From the NCBI RefSeq assembly GCF_018294505.1, contig NC_057807.1:267126192-267190191 (forward strand): DNA of 64,000 nt, read 5' to 3'. This stretch comes from Triticum aestivum. Its lineage: Eukaryota; Streptophyta; Magnoliopsida; Poales; Poaceae. The translations under genes and the position numbers were made by a program. Shown here piece after piece: positions 33,723 through 44,387 of the stretch (positions within the stretch are counted from its first letter, which is position 1; every line of letters starts with the position of its first letter). The notes under the pieces were generated by a model. That model ran no database searches. It saw nothing but the letters and a program-made list of their open reading frames with translations, and was not told the DNA's origin.

Positions 33723-34389
33723 GGAAACAAGGGAGACACTACGAGTTTACCATCGAGGTTTGTTCAAGCATGGTCCTTTGGATAATAACACATTATTGTG
33801 AAGTTGCAGGAATCATTCTAATATTTAGGTTTCTTACAAATTGGTCTTGCACATGTAGGTCCTGCTATCAGAGGCTTAGACCCACTGCTCGACCCATTTT
33901 GCATATGCGGAAATGAGATGCCCATGAATATCAGTCAAGTTAAGAAACTCAGAAATATTGTTAGGATGAAGGAACCTGCGAAGAATAACAACAAGATCTT
34001 CGTTTGCACAGTGAAGAAGACATCAATCAACTATAGGATGGTACTAACTCTTTTACCTTGTTTTTACCCCTTGCGCCATCAGTCAACTATAGGATGGTAC
34101 CAATTCTTTTACCTTGTTTGCATATCTTTGTTTTCAGTACTTTTCAAAGCAGTTCACCGATGATTACCTCTCAAACCACCTGCATGGTCAAGAGGCGAGG
34201 AAGGTATTCATTCAACACCGACGGTACAATATTGAAGTCTTGTTGAAGAGGACGAAGGTTGGGCGGGCAATTATCCATAGCCACTGGCCTAAAGTTGCAA
34301 GGACATCCAACATCACTGAAGGCTCAACATTTGCCTTCTGCTTCTGCAGTTTCCAAGATGAGATTCATCTGTCTATTTACCGTGTATGA
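33723..34389 (+). CDS. B3 DNA-binding domain protein (transposon passenger), likely intact
   Basis: Exons 33723-33757, 33859-34040 and 34138-34389 join in frame with GT-AG introns. An 8-nt coding first exon ATGGTTAG at 32945-32952 with a GT donor would complete a 158-residue frame, but this start is not proven. The C-terminal ~110 residues match the plant B3 fold: KIFVCTVKKTSINYRMYFSK, DDYLSNHLHGQE, RYNIEVLLKRTK, IHSHWPKVARTSNITEGSTF, DEIHLSIYRV. B3 proteins bind DNA and often regulate transcription. Here it lies between CACTA-type inverted arms, so a captured copy is likely. The second intron holds a duplicate of the preceding exon end (AACTATAGGATGGTAC at 34029 and again at about 34086). 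Expression is unknown. Confidence 0.65.
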
Positions 34390-34599
34390 TGCTACTTTCC
34401 AAAGGTTTTCGATGTTGCATGTGAAACTTGGTGCTGTTGTGTAATGGCGGAACTGAGTGCCGAAGCTATCTGATGTAATTCGATTATGAAATCCTAGTTG
34501 CTGTTATACGGATATGAAATATCTGGTGTGTTTTTATAAGAAATATCAATTTGATTAGTAAATGGATTATCAATAATAGGCTAATTACCCTGCTTATTG

Positions 34600-35030
34600 G
34601 GGTTTTCTATTGCAGACAGTTACTCAGACAGCACCGTGGGCGATGAACTCAAACAACACACATGGTTTCTAGAAAGTAGGCGTGTTCAATCAACTAACAA
34701 TCACACACGGCTTCCGGGAGAGAACTGTTTACATTAGGCCACCTTGCACAAACGTTTCCACACAAAAAACTATGTGTGATATACATACGAGCGGAAATGT
34801 TTTTATGTGATTCACCATGTGGGATGTACATACGAACAGAAACAATTGGGTTTCGATGCCTCGCCCGATGGCACACGAACCAGCTTGTGTGCAAGGAGGG
34901 ACTATCCCCGACGGTTTCTGGGTCATGGGGAAGGACCCCCCTATCGCCCACACTCACTTGGTGATGGTTCCAAGTGCCGTCGTGGAAAGGGGTTAAAAAT
35001 TGTTTGTATAGCACGTCGCTCTACCAATGT
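34600..35030. other. Subterminal CACTA-like region
   Basis: Words such as CACACACGGCTTCCGGGAG, GTGTGATATACATACGAGCGG and ATTCACCATGTGGGATG are typical of CACTA subterminal regions. No terminus was found, and no gene seen. Confidence 0.4.
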
Positions 35031-35035
35031 AAGTG

Positions 35036-35960
35036 TAGCCAAATTTGATTTATTCCTCACATGCACAACAATACAAAATTCTACCCATGACAATTGGACA
35101 TCGCATTGCAGAATTGAACAAGCAGTTAACTAAACACCACAACAAATGAACCAAACATTAACTGAGCACCACATTGCACAATATAACATACTCCTAATAG
35201 AAGATCAGATAGTTAACCAAACCAAGCATGCTTAACAACTTGGAAATATAGCAATTGTATTTGTTTCTCATGTATTTACTACAGCCAAATTCAATTTATT
35301 CCTCACATGGTATACAATAACAGAATGCACCCACAACAATTGAACATCGCATTGCAGAATTGAACCAAACGTTAACTGAGCACCACATTGCACAATATAA
35401 TATACTCCTAATAGAAGATAAAACAGTTAACCAAACCAAGCATGCTTAACAACTTTGAAATATAGCAATTGTATTTGTTTCTCATGTATTTAGTACAACC
35501 AAATTCGTTTTACTTCTCACATGGTATACAATAACAGAATGCACCCACAACTATTGAACATCGCATTGCAGAATTCAACCAAACAGTTAACTAAACACCA
35601 CAACAAATGAACCAAACATTAACTGAGCACCACATTGCACAATTTATAACCAAACCAAGCATGCTTGACAACTTGGAAATATAGCAATTGTCTTCGTTTC
35701 TCATGTATTTTGTAAAGATAAATTCGATTTATTTCTCACATGGAAGACAATACAAAATTGCAGCCTGAAGAATTGAACATCCCCTGTCGTTCTGGCTGTA
35801 ATAACAGATTTATGGTTTCGTTAATGAAATCGAGGGAAATCCTCTTTCTTTCAAAAAAAAATAAGAATTGAACATCACATTTGCTGAATGGAACCAAACA
35901 GTTAACTGAAGAAGACAACTAATTAACCAAACAATTAATAAGTGAGCACCAAAGTGCACG
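35036..35960. repeat. Tandem repeat, ~200-250-bp unit, four copies
   Basis: Copies begin with AGCCAAATTYGATTTATTCC-type sequence near 35036, 35283, 35508 and 35718. They contain ACATCGCATTGCAGAATTGAA, CAAACATTAACTGAGCACC, CATGCTTAACAACTTGGAA and TTGTTTCTCATGTATTT. The last copy is interrupted by a short insert ending in a run of A near 35855. Confidence 0.8.
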
Positions 35961-36089
35961 ACATATAGAACATATACACTAGAGCAACAGATTGCATGCT
36001 AAAATTAGATAGGACAATTCACTAGAATTTGTTAAGGAAAGGCGGGAGCAACACATGCAACGGGTAAACCGAGCATGCTTAACTGGCGT

Positions 36090-36520
36090 AGCTAGAAAAT
36101 GGCAAGGTGCTCCTCCAAGATCTGGGGGTCGGCACAAATGGCAGCCATCACGACCTCATCCGCGCGTGCGACCGTGATTTGCTTCTCCGCTGCCAAATGC
36201 TCCTTAAACTCCTGGCTATACTGCATGCACCATGGCTTAGGGCGGAGGTTATTTGTTTGAGGGGTCGATGATTTGGGTGGAAGGTGTCGGGCCGATGGTC
36301 GGGGCATGTGGAATGTGGAAGGAGGAGGAGGATGGGGGTCGGGTGTGGATTACCTGCCTGGATAGACGAGGCCGAGCAGCGTGAAGGATGATTGCCGGCG
36401 AGGAGGCGACGCTGCAAGCAAGGAGTGAAGGTTTCAACTTGGAAAGGAAGGCGGAAACAGGGGAAATGTGGCTTTTGGTAAGGGAGAGGGGGCGGAGAGT
36501 TAGATATTTCCACGGAAGCC
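36090..36520 (-). repeat. Inverted-repeat arm B, minus copy
   Basis: It matches 32640-33250 in reverse complement. The minus strand reads EHLAAEKQITVARADEVVMA, ADPQILEEHLAIF, then a stop. The corresponding plus arm has extra stops. This arm is shorter, and the B3 exons have no counterpart here. Confidence 0.7.
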
Positions 36521-36856
36521 AAAAATTTTAAATCAGTTCAGCGAAAAAACTGGCGCGCAAAGTGTCATCAGACACGGTCCCTTATTCAGAACTGTGTACG
36601 ATATGTGAACATCACAAACGGTTCAGATAGCTTAACCCATGTGTGATGAGTTTGAACATCAAAATTTTTAGTTCCAATTTCCCTGGTTAGAGTGGTCATC
36701 CACGTCACTACATAATTTGGGTACACAAAGGAGACTACAGCATACCCACACTTCTTATTCGAGCAAGTTCAGCAATTAAACAGAGCTAGCTGACCTAAAC
36801 ATTACTCTAACAAATTAAAGACCAGTGCTCTTAATTAAACAAAACAAAGAGTACTA
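36521..36856. other. CACTA-like subterminal sequence, no gene
   Basis: Words TCACAAACGGTTCAGATAGC and GGTCCCTTATTCAGAACTGTG resemble other CACTA subterminal regions. They lie between the two minus-strand gene parts, so those parts may belong to different elements. Confidence 0.4.
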
Positions 36857-37449
36857 CTATGGCTGGTGCTCATCGATCTCCGCCGCCTCCTCCATATCCA
36901 GCTCGCGCCCGACGGTCTCCTGGGGAAGGGACTCCATGGCATCCATCGCACCATACTTGGCAAGCATCTTGCCATTCAGATCCGCCATCTCTTTGGAAAA
37001 GGCCGCCACGAGCTGGGCGTGGGCGGCCGTGATCTGGGCTTGGACGGGCTCTGTCATGGAAAGGTATGCAGCGGAGCAACGGACAGATGCTCAAAGCTCT
37101 CGGCGATTGCCAACTCTTCGGTCGTGGGTTGCTGACTGTTGTTGCAGAAGCTTCGTTCGATTTTTGTGGTGAGCGCCACGAGCTGGGCGTGGGCGGCCTC
37201 AACATGGTCGTGGGCGGCCTCCATCAGGGCTAAGGCCGCCGCTGTGGAACAAACAGTTGTTGTGCTGCTCTCGAGAGTTGGTATCCCCGAGGCAGATATT
37301 GGTGCCGCCACCTGAGAAGCAATAGTGGCCATTTGGGATGCCTTGGCCGCCCGGTCGCAGATTGCGGCTATGCTCATGCACCTTGTTAGCACGCGCATGG
37401 CGGCTGTGACCGCGCTCTCGCCAGAGTGGGCCGTCGAGCTTGCCCTCAT
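36857..37449 (-). pseudogene. Alanine-rich helical passenger ORF, frameshifted
   Basis: From 37449 the minus strand reads MRASSTAHSGESAVTAAMRV, later AAHDHVEAAHAQLVALTTKI, and runs to TEELAIAESFEHLSVAPL. Then the frame breaks near 37055. The next frame continues with MTEPVQAQITAAHAQLVAAF and KEMADLNGKMLAKYGAMDA, to a stop at 36857. One small indel at the junction would explain it. The repeated AAHAQLV motif suggests internal duplication. I do not recognise a function. It lies inside CACTA-type sequence. Confidence 0.5.
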
Positions 37450-37779
37450 GATGCGGGTCCACGTCCCCACCTTTCACCGGCGATGACTGAACAGTGAAAT
37501 GATATTTGGGGAGTGAGCTAGTGTGCTTGACACGCAAGCTATGGACTGTAGCCAACGCACCTTCTCGCGTAAGCCATATGCGAACTATACACCGACGGTG
37601 CTCCAGGATATTTTGTACTGCATCTCACACGGTTGGTGATAATAAAGTGTGTGGGATCTACTTGAATTTTCATCTTGATTTGAATTACATAATGGGGTCA
37701 CATCGGCAATGGACGGTGTTTGAATTGCTAGACCTTTTATCTGCAGTGAGCATGCAACTATATGTGTGTCGTAAAAAAA
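37450..37779. other. Leader of the passenger gene and CACTA-like sequence, no further gene
   Basis: Mixed sequence including CATCTCACACGGTTGGTGATAATAAAG. Nothing further is supported. Confidence 0.35.
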
Positions 37780-39640
37780 TGGAATTATTCAGGGTTTGTT
37801 TGGACATTTTATACATTAAATTGGTTTTCTAGCCATTTCAGGTGCACAATTCAAAATTAAACTACATGCACATGCTCCGGTGCACTAACATGGGTTGTAA
37901 AATCATATATGTGTCCATGGGTTTATGCTTATGTCCTATGCAAGAAATGGGGATGAATTTTGAACACCAGAGCACCGTGGCTCTCCGGCAAACATTGAGG
38001 TACTTGCTTTTGTAATTCTAGTAAATCCAAAACCCGTCTGAAATTCATGAACCTTGGCATGCTATCATGGAATGGCATCAACATGCTGGGGTAAAAAATA
38101 TTGTCCCGTTTGGGGTAGGTTATGGTATAAACTTCTCACAAAGCAGAGCTTCTCACAAGAAGCCTCATGGTTCCGTTAGGGAAACGTGTCAGCTTTGTGG
38201 ACAAAACGACAATCGTCGCCTCTTCTTCGTTTCAATTTTTTCCTGGTGTCAACATAGAATAACAGGAGTGTCGTGTTAAATTTTGGATTTTTTGGGGATC
38301 GTTTGGACATTTTTATACATTAACTGAGTTTTCTATGCATTCATGTGCATAATTCAAATTTGAACTACAGGCACATGCTCTAATGCATATAAATTAGTTG
38401 AAAATTCAAATATGTGTCCTTGCTTGCATGCTTAGGTCCCATGCAAGAAATGGGAATGAATATCAAACACCCTGCCACCGTCACTCGGCCCCAAACATTG
38501 AGATACCCGGTTTTTAAATTCTTGTAAATCCAAAACTCGTCTGAAATTCATGAAACTTGGCATGCTATCATGGAGCAGAATCAACATGTCGTGGTAATTT
38601 TTTGTCCCATTTGGGGCAGGTTTGGGTATATGCTTCTCACAAACCAGAGCTTCTCACAACACGCCTGATGGTTTCGGTAGGGAACGTCCCACCTTTGGGG
38701 ACAAAACGATATTCGTTGCTTGTTGTTGCTTTCAAAAAATTTCTAGTGTCAACATAGAACAACATGAGTGTTGTGTTCAATTTTGGAATTTTTCGGGTGT
38801 TCGTTTGGACATTTTTATGCATTAATTGAGTTTTCAGTGCATTTATGTGCATAATTCAAATTTGAACTACACGTACATGCTCTAATGCATATAAATTGAT
38901 TGAAAATTTAAATCCATGTCCTTGGTTGCATGTTTAGGTCCCATGCAAGAAATGAGAATGAACGTCAAACACCCTGCCACTATCACTCGGCCGCAAACAT
39001 TGATATACATGGTTTTTAAATTCTAGTAAATCCAAAACTCGTCTGAAATTCATGAAACTTGGCATGCTATCATGGAGCGGCATCATAATGCCGTGGTAAA
39101 TTTTTTGTCCCATTTGGGGCAGGTTTGGGTATAAGCTTCTCACAAACCAGAGCTTCTCACAACAAGCCTGATGGTTTTGGTAGGGAACGTGCCACCTTTG
39201 GGGACGAAACGATATCCGCTGCCTCTTATTGCTTTCAAAAAATTTCTAGTGTCAACATAGAACAACATGAGTGTTGTGTTATATTTTGGAATTTTTCGGG
39301 GTTCGTTTGGACATTTTTATACATTAGCTGGGTTTTATAGGCATTTTATGTGCATAATTCAAATTTGAATTACATGCACATGCTCCAGTGCATATAAATT
39401 GGTTGAAAAATCAATTCTATGTCCTTGGGGTGCGTGCTTAGGTCCTATGCAAGAAATGGGAATGAATTTCAAACACCAGGGCACTGTTGATTGCCGACAA
39501 AACATTGAGATACTTTGTTTTTAAATTCTAGTAAATCCAAAACTCGTCTAAAATTCATGAAACTTGGCATGCTATCATGGAATGGCACCCGACATGTTGT
39601 GATATTTTTTGTGTCCATTTTGAGAGAAAGCGCAGTCGAA
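37780..39640 (+). repeat. ~502-bp tandem subterminal repeat, ~3.7 copies, plus orientation
   Basis: The word CATGCTC occurs at 37871, 38374, 38876 and 39379, a spacing of 503, 502 and 503 bp. Each unit has AATTCAAATTTGAACTACA-type sequence, CCCATGCAAGAAATG, CTGAAATTCATGAAACTTGG, CATGCTATCATGGA and GTCAACATAGAACAACA. It is the inverse of the array at 31760-32460. Arrays like this are common in CACTA elements of Triticeae. Confidence 0.9.
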
Positions 39641-39841
39641 TAACAGACAACAAAGACATTTTGAAAAACTAGCTGCCACTTTAATATCTCAAATGTTTGT
39701 ATAATTTAAATAGTGTGTGCAAGCTGTACACTGCGCAGGCTCACTCGGAAGCGAGCCCTTTGACTTCCATGGCCGCCCGCCTTCCTCTCCATTAATGGTG
39801 CCCGAGCCGCTGCTTAATACGGGCGGCCTTACTGTTTGCCT

Positions 39842-40471
39842 CCCATGCCCCTCCCTCCCGCAGACCTCCACCAACACCATGGCGCAGTAGGATCATCTGC
39901 CACTGTCTTCAAGTTTGATGAAGTCGACTCCAAGCCGGAGGAGATAGAAAATAAGGAGGAATGGGGCCTCATGGACATGGCCCTGAACGAGCTAGCCGCG
40001 GCGATTGCTGCCCCTGCTCCTGTCGCAGCTCCCATCCCCACGCCCGCGCCAGCGACCATCCCCGTAGCATTGACAGGCTGGTCACCGAGCACTATCGCAG
40101 AGCAGGAAGCCACGGGCGTCAGCGAGGTCTCCGTGGACCCGCACGAGCTCGTGTACATGCCAGCGCCAACACCCGTGCCCGTGTGCGCCCCTCCACCCAC
40201 CGCAGGACCGGTCCCCGTGCGTTTGGCTGCACCAGCCGCGCCCGTGCCTGTGCACGCGGCCCCCTCAGCGACATGGGACACCGCTGTCGACCGCTACCTC
40301 TTAGCGCCGCCAGTTGCCATCCTCCCGCACCCCGCCCGTTGATTGCGCGATGACATGATGTTTGATTTACAAGTGAAGAATATTTTGTGCTTCCTTGAAG
40401 ACTTCAACAACGGTGTCCCGGAGGACGACAACGGCAACGACGGTGCGGCACGCCGCCTCCGTCGCCGTTGA
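39842..40471 (+). pseudogene. Ala/Pro-rich passenger ORF with one in-frame TGA
   Basis: The frame opens at 39842 and reads VFKFDEVDSKPEEIENKEEW, MDMALNELAAAI and Ala/Pro-rich repeats, to TGA at 40340-40342. The same frame then continues without a shift for 42 residues (MMFDLQVKNILCFLEDFNNG, ending RRLRRR) to TGA at 40469. Continuity across one stop indicates recent nonsense decay. An intron acceptor (CCCGCAG at about 39861) suggests the start could lie further upstream. The product is unknown; it probably belongs to a CACTA element. Confidence 0.5.
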
Positions 40472-40614
40472 AAATAGTTTTTGCTCGATTTAATACTGTA
40501 TCTCGATCATATGAATATAAATTCATATTGCGACTTGAAAGATATAGTTTGAACAAACTTGTGGTTTTTTCTCTTAATGTACAGACTTGTCAAACAATTT
40601 TCTTTTGAGAAAAA

Positions 40615-40960
40615 CGTCAAAGGTTTTTAAATATAAAACACCCATCGCAAACGTTTTAGTTAGAACACCCGTATGCATACCGATAGCTTCCCTAGGAAGC
40701 CAAGGGAAAATGTGTCGAGCAGGATTTGTGCAACTCTTGATCGCAAACATTTTAGATAGAACACCCATATGAAAAGTGAGAGCTATGGTCTCCCCCCTTA
40801 AGTCAAGGGAAAATTCACAGCGCATGATATGTGCATCTCTTCAATGCAATCAGTTCAAATTGAATATGGTATGCAAATCCTGACTTCGGCGCTAAGCCAA
40901 GAGTAAATGTGCCGAGCAGGATTTCTGCATCCCTTTAACGTGAACGGTTGTTTTGGATGA
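40615..40960. repeat. ~100-bp subterminal repeats
   Basis: ATCGCAAACGTTTTAG, GAACACCCGTATG, AAGCCAAGGGAAAATGTG and CGAGCAGGATTTGTGCA recur about three times in degenerate form. Confidence 0.7.
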
Positions 40961-41019
40961 CCCTTGCAACCACTTACAAACAATTTGGTAAGATTTGCAT
41001 CTCTCATATTGGGTATATT

Positions 41020-41105
41020 GTCATTTGTCAAGCTGGAAAGATTGACATTTGTTGATCTAGTAACATTGCCATCTGTCAACCTTGTAACACTGCGATTTGT
41101 CAAAT
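41020..41105 (-). repeat. 24-bp minisatellite, reads as 8-residue repeats on the minus strand
   Basis: Four units of GTCATTTGTCAAGC-type sequence follow each other at 24-bp spacing. On the minus strand they read VTRLTDGN, VTRSTNVN, LSSLTNDN and a weaker IPNMRDAN, ending each time in N. The frame is open from 41103 to 40855. Confidence 0.7.
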
Positions 41106-41428
41106 ATGCAGCTAAAAATCATTAATAGTATCTAATTTTTGCAACTAATATTCAGTAATTAAGCATAGATTTCATTCATAGATTAAGCAGGCGTTCTTTA
41201 TACAAACATTTCAAATCGATAGCTGAACCGACCAAACTTTTCCCCAATTGTTGCCAACCACGTACTAAAATAGCTAGTTCAACTATATATACTAGCTAAT
41301 TTTAAGTACGTTGCACAGTTACACCACATCTATAGTCAAACGAACTGAATAAAGTAGCCCATAAATACTACTACTACTATGGAGGGGCTTTGTACTACTT
41401 CCAGCAGCCTCTCCTCTGCCAAGCATGC

Positions 41429-42184
41429 TTAGTTAGAGGCAGAGGATGAGGAGCCTACCGATGAGCTGGACAACTGCAATACGGTGCCTGCCGCTGCTAC
41501 ACCTTCAGCGACGCTCACCTTGAACGCCCTCTGCCGCTCCAGACAACCCCTCTCGAAGCGGTAGTTCTCCTCGCAGATCTTCTGATTCTTTGCCTCTAAG
41601 GCGGCGTGTGCCGCGGCCATGGCGGCTGTAAGGTTCTTTGCGTGCTCGCGAGGTGCTCCTCCTCCTCCCGCAGGAACTCGGTGTAGCATGCAAGGTTGCT
41701 GACGCATGTGATGGCATCCACCTCCACCTTCGGGCGGTGGTGGCAGAGCGGGTGATGAACCCAACGGTCAACGGTGGGCTGGCGGCCACGACGGCTGACG
41801 ATGGGGTGTCGGCCATGACCACCACCTCCCGCCTTCGGGCCGCGGTGGCAGAGCGGGTGATGGCATGATGGCCGGCAGTGGGGTGGCAGCCACGACGACC
41901 ACCTCCCACCTTCGGGACGCGACGACAGAGGGGGCGATGGCCCTGGCTTTCGATGGTGGTGTGGCGGCAACGGCGGCCGACAACAACTGCCAACGGGCAG
42001 CGGCGGCAGAGCTTGCGGTAGGTGTTCCGTGCACACCCAATAGGGATTCCACGCGCACTACAATACACCGGGGACTATGCCGCCGCCGCAGTGTAGCCTC
42101 CCAGCTGGAGCTGTCCTCTGATGACGGTGGAGTCGCTAAGCGATGATGACGGACCAGTCCCGTTGGCGATTGTGGGCGAAGCAT
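41429..42184 (-). pseudogene. Passenger ORF with C-terminal coiled segment, one in-frame TGA
   Basis: An ATG at 42184 (MLRPQSPTGLVRHHRL) starts a frame that continues to 41429, broken only by TGA at 41765-41767. Two tandem segments read SPALPPRPEGGRWWSW and SPALPPPPEGGGGCHHM, one on each side of the stop. The end is helical: EHAKNLTAAMAAAHAALEAK and ENYRFERGCLERQRAFKV, then a Ser-rich tail. A TATA box lies 60 bp upstream of the ATG. I do not recognise the family; the location among CACTA repeats suggests a transposon gene. Read-through of the stop cannot be excluded. Confidence 0.5.
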
Positions 42185-42242
42185 ATGAGATAAGGTACAG
42201 GGAGGGAGGGGAATATGCGAGCAGGACTCGCCAGCCGTGAGG

Positions 42243-42253
42243 GTTTATATAGT
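42243..42253 (-). promoter_or_regulatory. TATA box for the ORF at 42184
   Basis: The minus strand reads CTACTATATAAACCC, 60 bp before the ATG. Confidence 0.6.
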
Positions 42254-42517
42254 AGGCCGGTAAGCATTGGGATTTTGGGGGATTTCACCAAGTCGGCGGG
42301 AAGCTTGTGCGGGAACCCGCAAGGTTGCGCGAGAATGGGCTCACCGACGATTCATTGGCGCCACCGTTTGGCCAAAAGAACGCCCCCGCGTACTACACAA
42401 GCTTGCGTTGTATGCCGTCTGCGGCAGCGGGGTCACAAGACGTGCTAGAGGAGGACGAAAGGTCACGTGCACATACAGTTAATAAAAAAATGTTTGCGAT
42501 TTAGTTACCTACTATAC

Positions 42518-42705
42518 CCCCGTCCTGGTTTATAAGTAGGATTTAACTAATAAAATACGAATGCATGTCGCCAAAGGTTATATAGTTGGATTCGTATTTG
42601 AACATAGTTTCCAATTATATAATTTTTATAACATGCATTAACATTTTGTTGGTTAAATTTGAGGGCAAAGTATGTCACAGAATATAAAGGGGACTATAGC
42701 CCAAG
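42518..42705 (+). mobile_element. Stowaway-like MITE
   Basis: It starts ACCCCCGTCCTGGTTTATAA near a TA, with a likely right end AATATAAAGGGGACTATAG. The interior (GCATGTCGCCAAAGGTTATA, TAACATGCATTAACATTTTG) is AT-rich with inverted symmetry. Confidence 0.5.
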
Positions 42706-43126
42706 ACAGAGGTAGTAGCACACGGCCACTCTCTACGCATTGACGCAACTGTTGGCCGGCTTGTAGGCGACCATTTCCTGCGTGTTCAACTGCACTATGC
42801 GTGTGGTTTCTTATGGTTGAGGCGGTCGCGTCCTGCCACGCGCGCTCTGCTCTCACGTCCCTCCGGGTGCTCTGCCCTCGTCCCTCCACACACACTGCCA
42901 GTGTTTGGGGCCGGCGCACATGCTCACGTTCGTGTGCATGCGGTTGCGCCGGGCACGGCGTGACAATGTAGTTACCCGCTGCAAAAACTGCCATGCGGAC
43001 GCGCTAAGAATCCAGGCTGTCCGGCCCCCGTTTATTCCTGCGGCCATTTACCTTCATCTCTCATGTCACATGACACAATAAGCACACCCACAACGACACA
43101 TACAGAGAGGACATCTAGCGGTTCCA

Positions 43127-43765
43127 ATGGCGCTCCCCGTGGCTCCAATGGCGCTCCCCGTGTACATGAACGATCCAGTGTCAGTGGAGAGCTCCATCCA
43201 AACTTTGGAGCAGTTCCTTGTCGAGGACAAGTACTAAGTGGTCGGCTTCGACCTCGAGTACACCATCAGTCATACCGGGCACGATCAGAAGGTTGCCGTC
43301 GCCCAATTGTGGGTGCGACATGACGTCCTCGTCTACCACTACCACATGGCCACAAGGCCTTGCTAGTGTTTCTCCAGGTTTATCAACAACTCTGACTACA
43401 GTTTCGCTACCGTGAACACCACCAACGATCTAAAAGCGCTCAAGGTTTCGGGCTTGAAATGTCGGAATCTTGTCAACATCCAGGACCACTACAAGGTCAG
43501 GGGCAGCAACAACAACAAACTGAACTCCTTGGTTGACCTTGCCTTGGCCATCATCGACCCCTACTACATGAAGATGAAGGATGAGAGCAAGAAGGACAAG
43601 AACGCCTGGCACAGTGTTTGGCATGAGAGACTGGATGAAGAACACATCAAGTACGCAACCAAGGATGCGTACACAAGCTACGAGATGTACATGCGGATCG
43701 TTGACATGAGGAAATTTCTTCTCTCTGCCCCAGACGAGGGATCGAGCCAGAGAGCAGTGACGTGA
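43127..43765 (+). pseudogene. 3'-5' exonuclease (DEDDy, WRN-like) pseudogene inside CACTA sequence
   Basis: A single 213-codon frame from the ATG at 43127 has only two in-frame stops: TAA at 43235-43237 and TAG at 43364-43366. There is no frameshift. It reads VGFDLEYT (DxE motif I), NTTNDLKALKVSGLKC (motif II region), SLVDLALAIIDPYYMKMKDE and IKYATKDAYTSYEMYMRIVD (motif III with Y and D). It is a paralogue of the intact gene at 13773-14492, but not a close copy. An 18-bp duplication (GGCTCCAATGGCGCTCCC type) lies at the start. CACTA-type arrays lie on both sides (40.6 and 44.0 kb), which suggests a captured host gene. Confidence 0.75.
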
Positions 43766-43985
43766 GCATCACAAGAAGTAGATGACTAGAAGATCGTTTC
43801 TCCTACTTTTAGAATGCATGTAATTGTTTATTGATGTGTGTGCGAATGATCTGTATAGTCACTTTTGTAATTGGATGTGTATTTCAGTTATATATATACA
43901 TGTTATTCTTCTGTAGACAGAGCAAATCACACGGCTTATTAGCAGCAATCGCCTGTGTTATTATTGGTCTTCGCACCTTCTGATT

Positions 43986-44180
43986 ATGGACCTGTTTGCC
44001 GCGTATCACACACATCTTGTTTAGTTGTACCGTTTCCATTGTGTTGCCTAATCACATAAAGTTCATCCTAGTGAATTGTATGCCATATATCGCACACACC
44101 CTCATCTGGCTGCCCATTTCTGTTGTTCGGCATCATCACAAACAGTTCTTCTGGATTAACCGTTTGCCACTCATCCAACG
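43986..44180. repeat. ~87-bp CACTA subterminal repeats, left block
   Basis: Two units begin GTTTGCC or TATGCC, contain ATCACACACATCTTG and end AACCGTTT or TGAATTGTAT. They match the block at 44788-45070. Confidence 0.75.
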
Positions 44181-44319
44181 GAGGGAAGATTCTACATTCA
44201 CGGGGGACGTAGCATTGACCATTGGGCGACAACAGTCGGTCATCCGAGTGCGCAATAAAGAATGCAAAGAGGGATCCTACAGCAGCAAGGATCAGCTTCC
44301 CTACCGATAGCTCGTCTAA

Positions 44320-44383
44320 CAGAACTCCCAAGTTATCTGTGCTGAGGCTGGAGTAATCATGAGATGGGTGACCGGATGGGAAC
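44320..44383 (+). other. 5S-rRNA-like segment (internal control region)
   Basis: CAGAACTCCCAAGTTA, GTGCTGAGGC, GAGTAATCAT and GATGGGTGACCGG occur in the same order and spacing as in the 3' two-thirds of plant 5S rRNA. The A-box, intermediate element and C-box positions are still recognisable. It is about three-quarters alike by eye and lacks the 5S 5' end, so it is not a functional 5S gene. It may come from a 5S-derived retroelement. Confidence 0.55.
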
Positions 44384-44387
44384 TAGA

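Noticed and set aside
44320..44383. Functional 5S rRNA gene
   Set aside because: The 5' part of 5S is absent and many positions differ; only the control-region order is kept.
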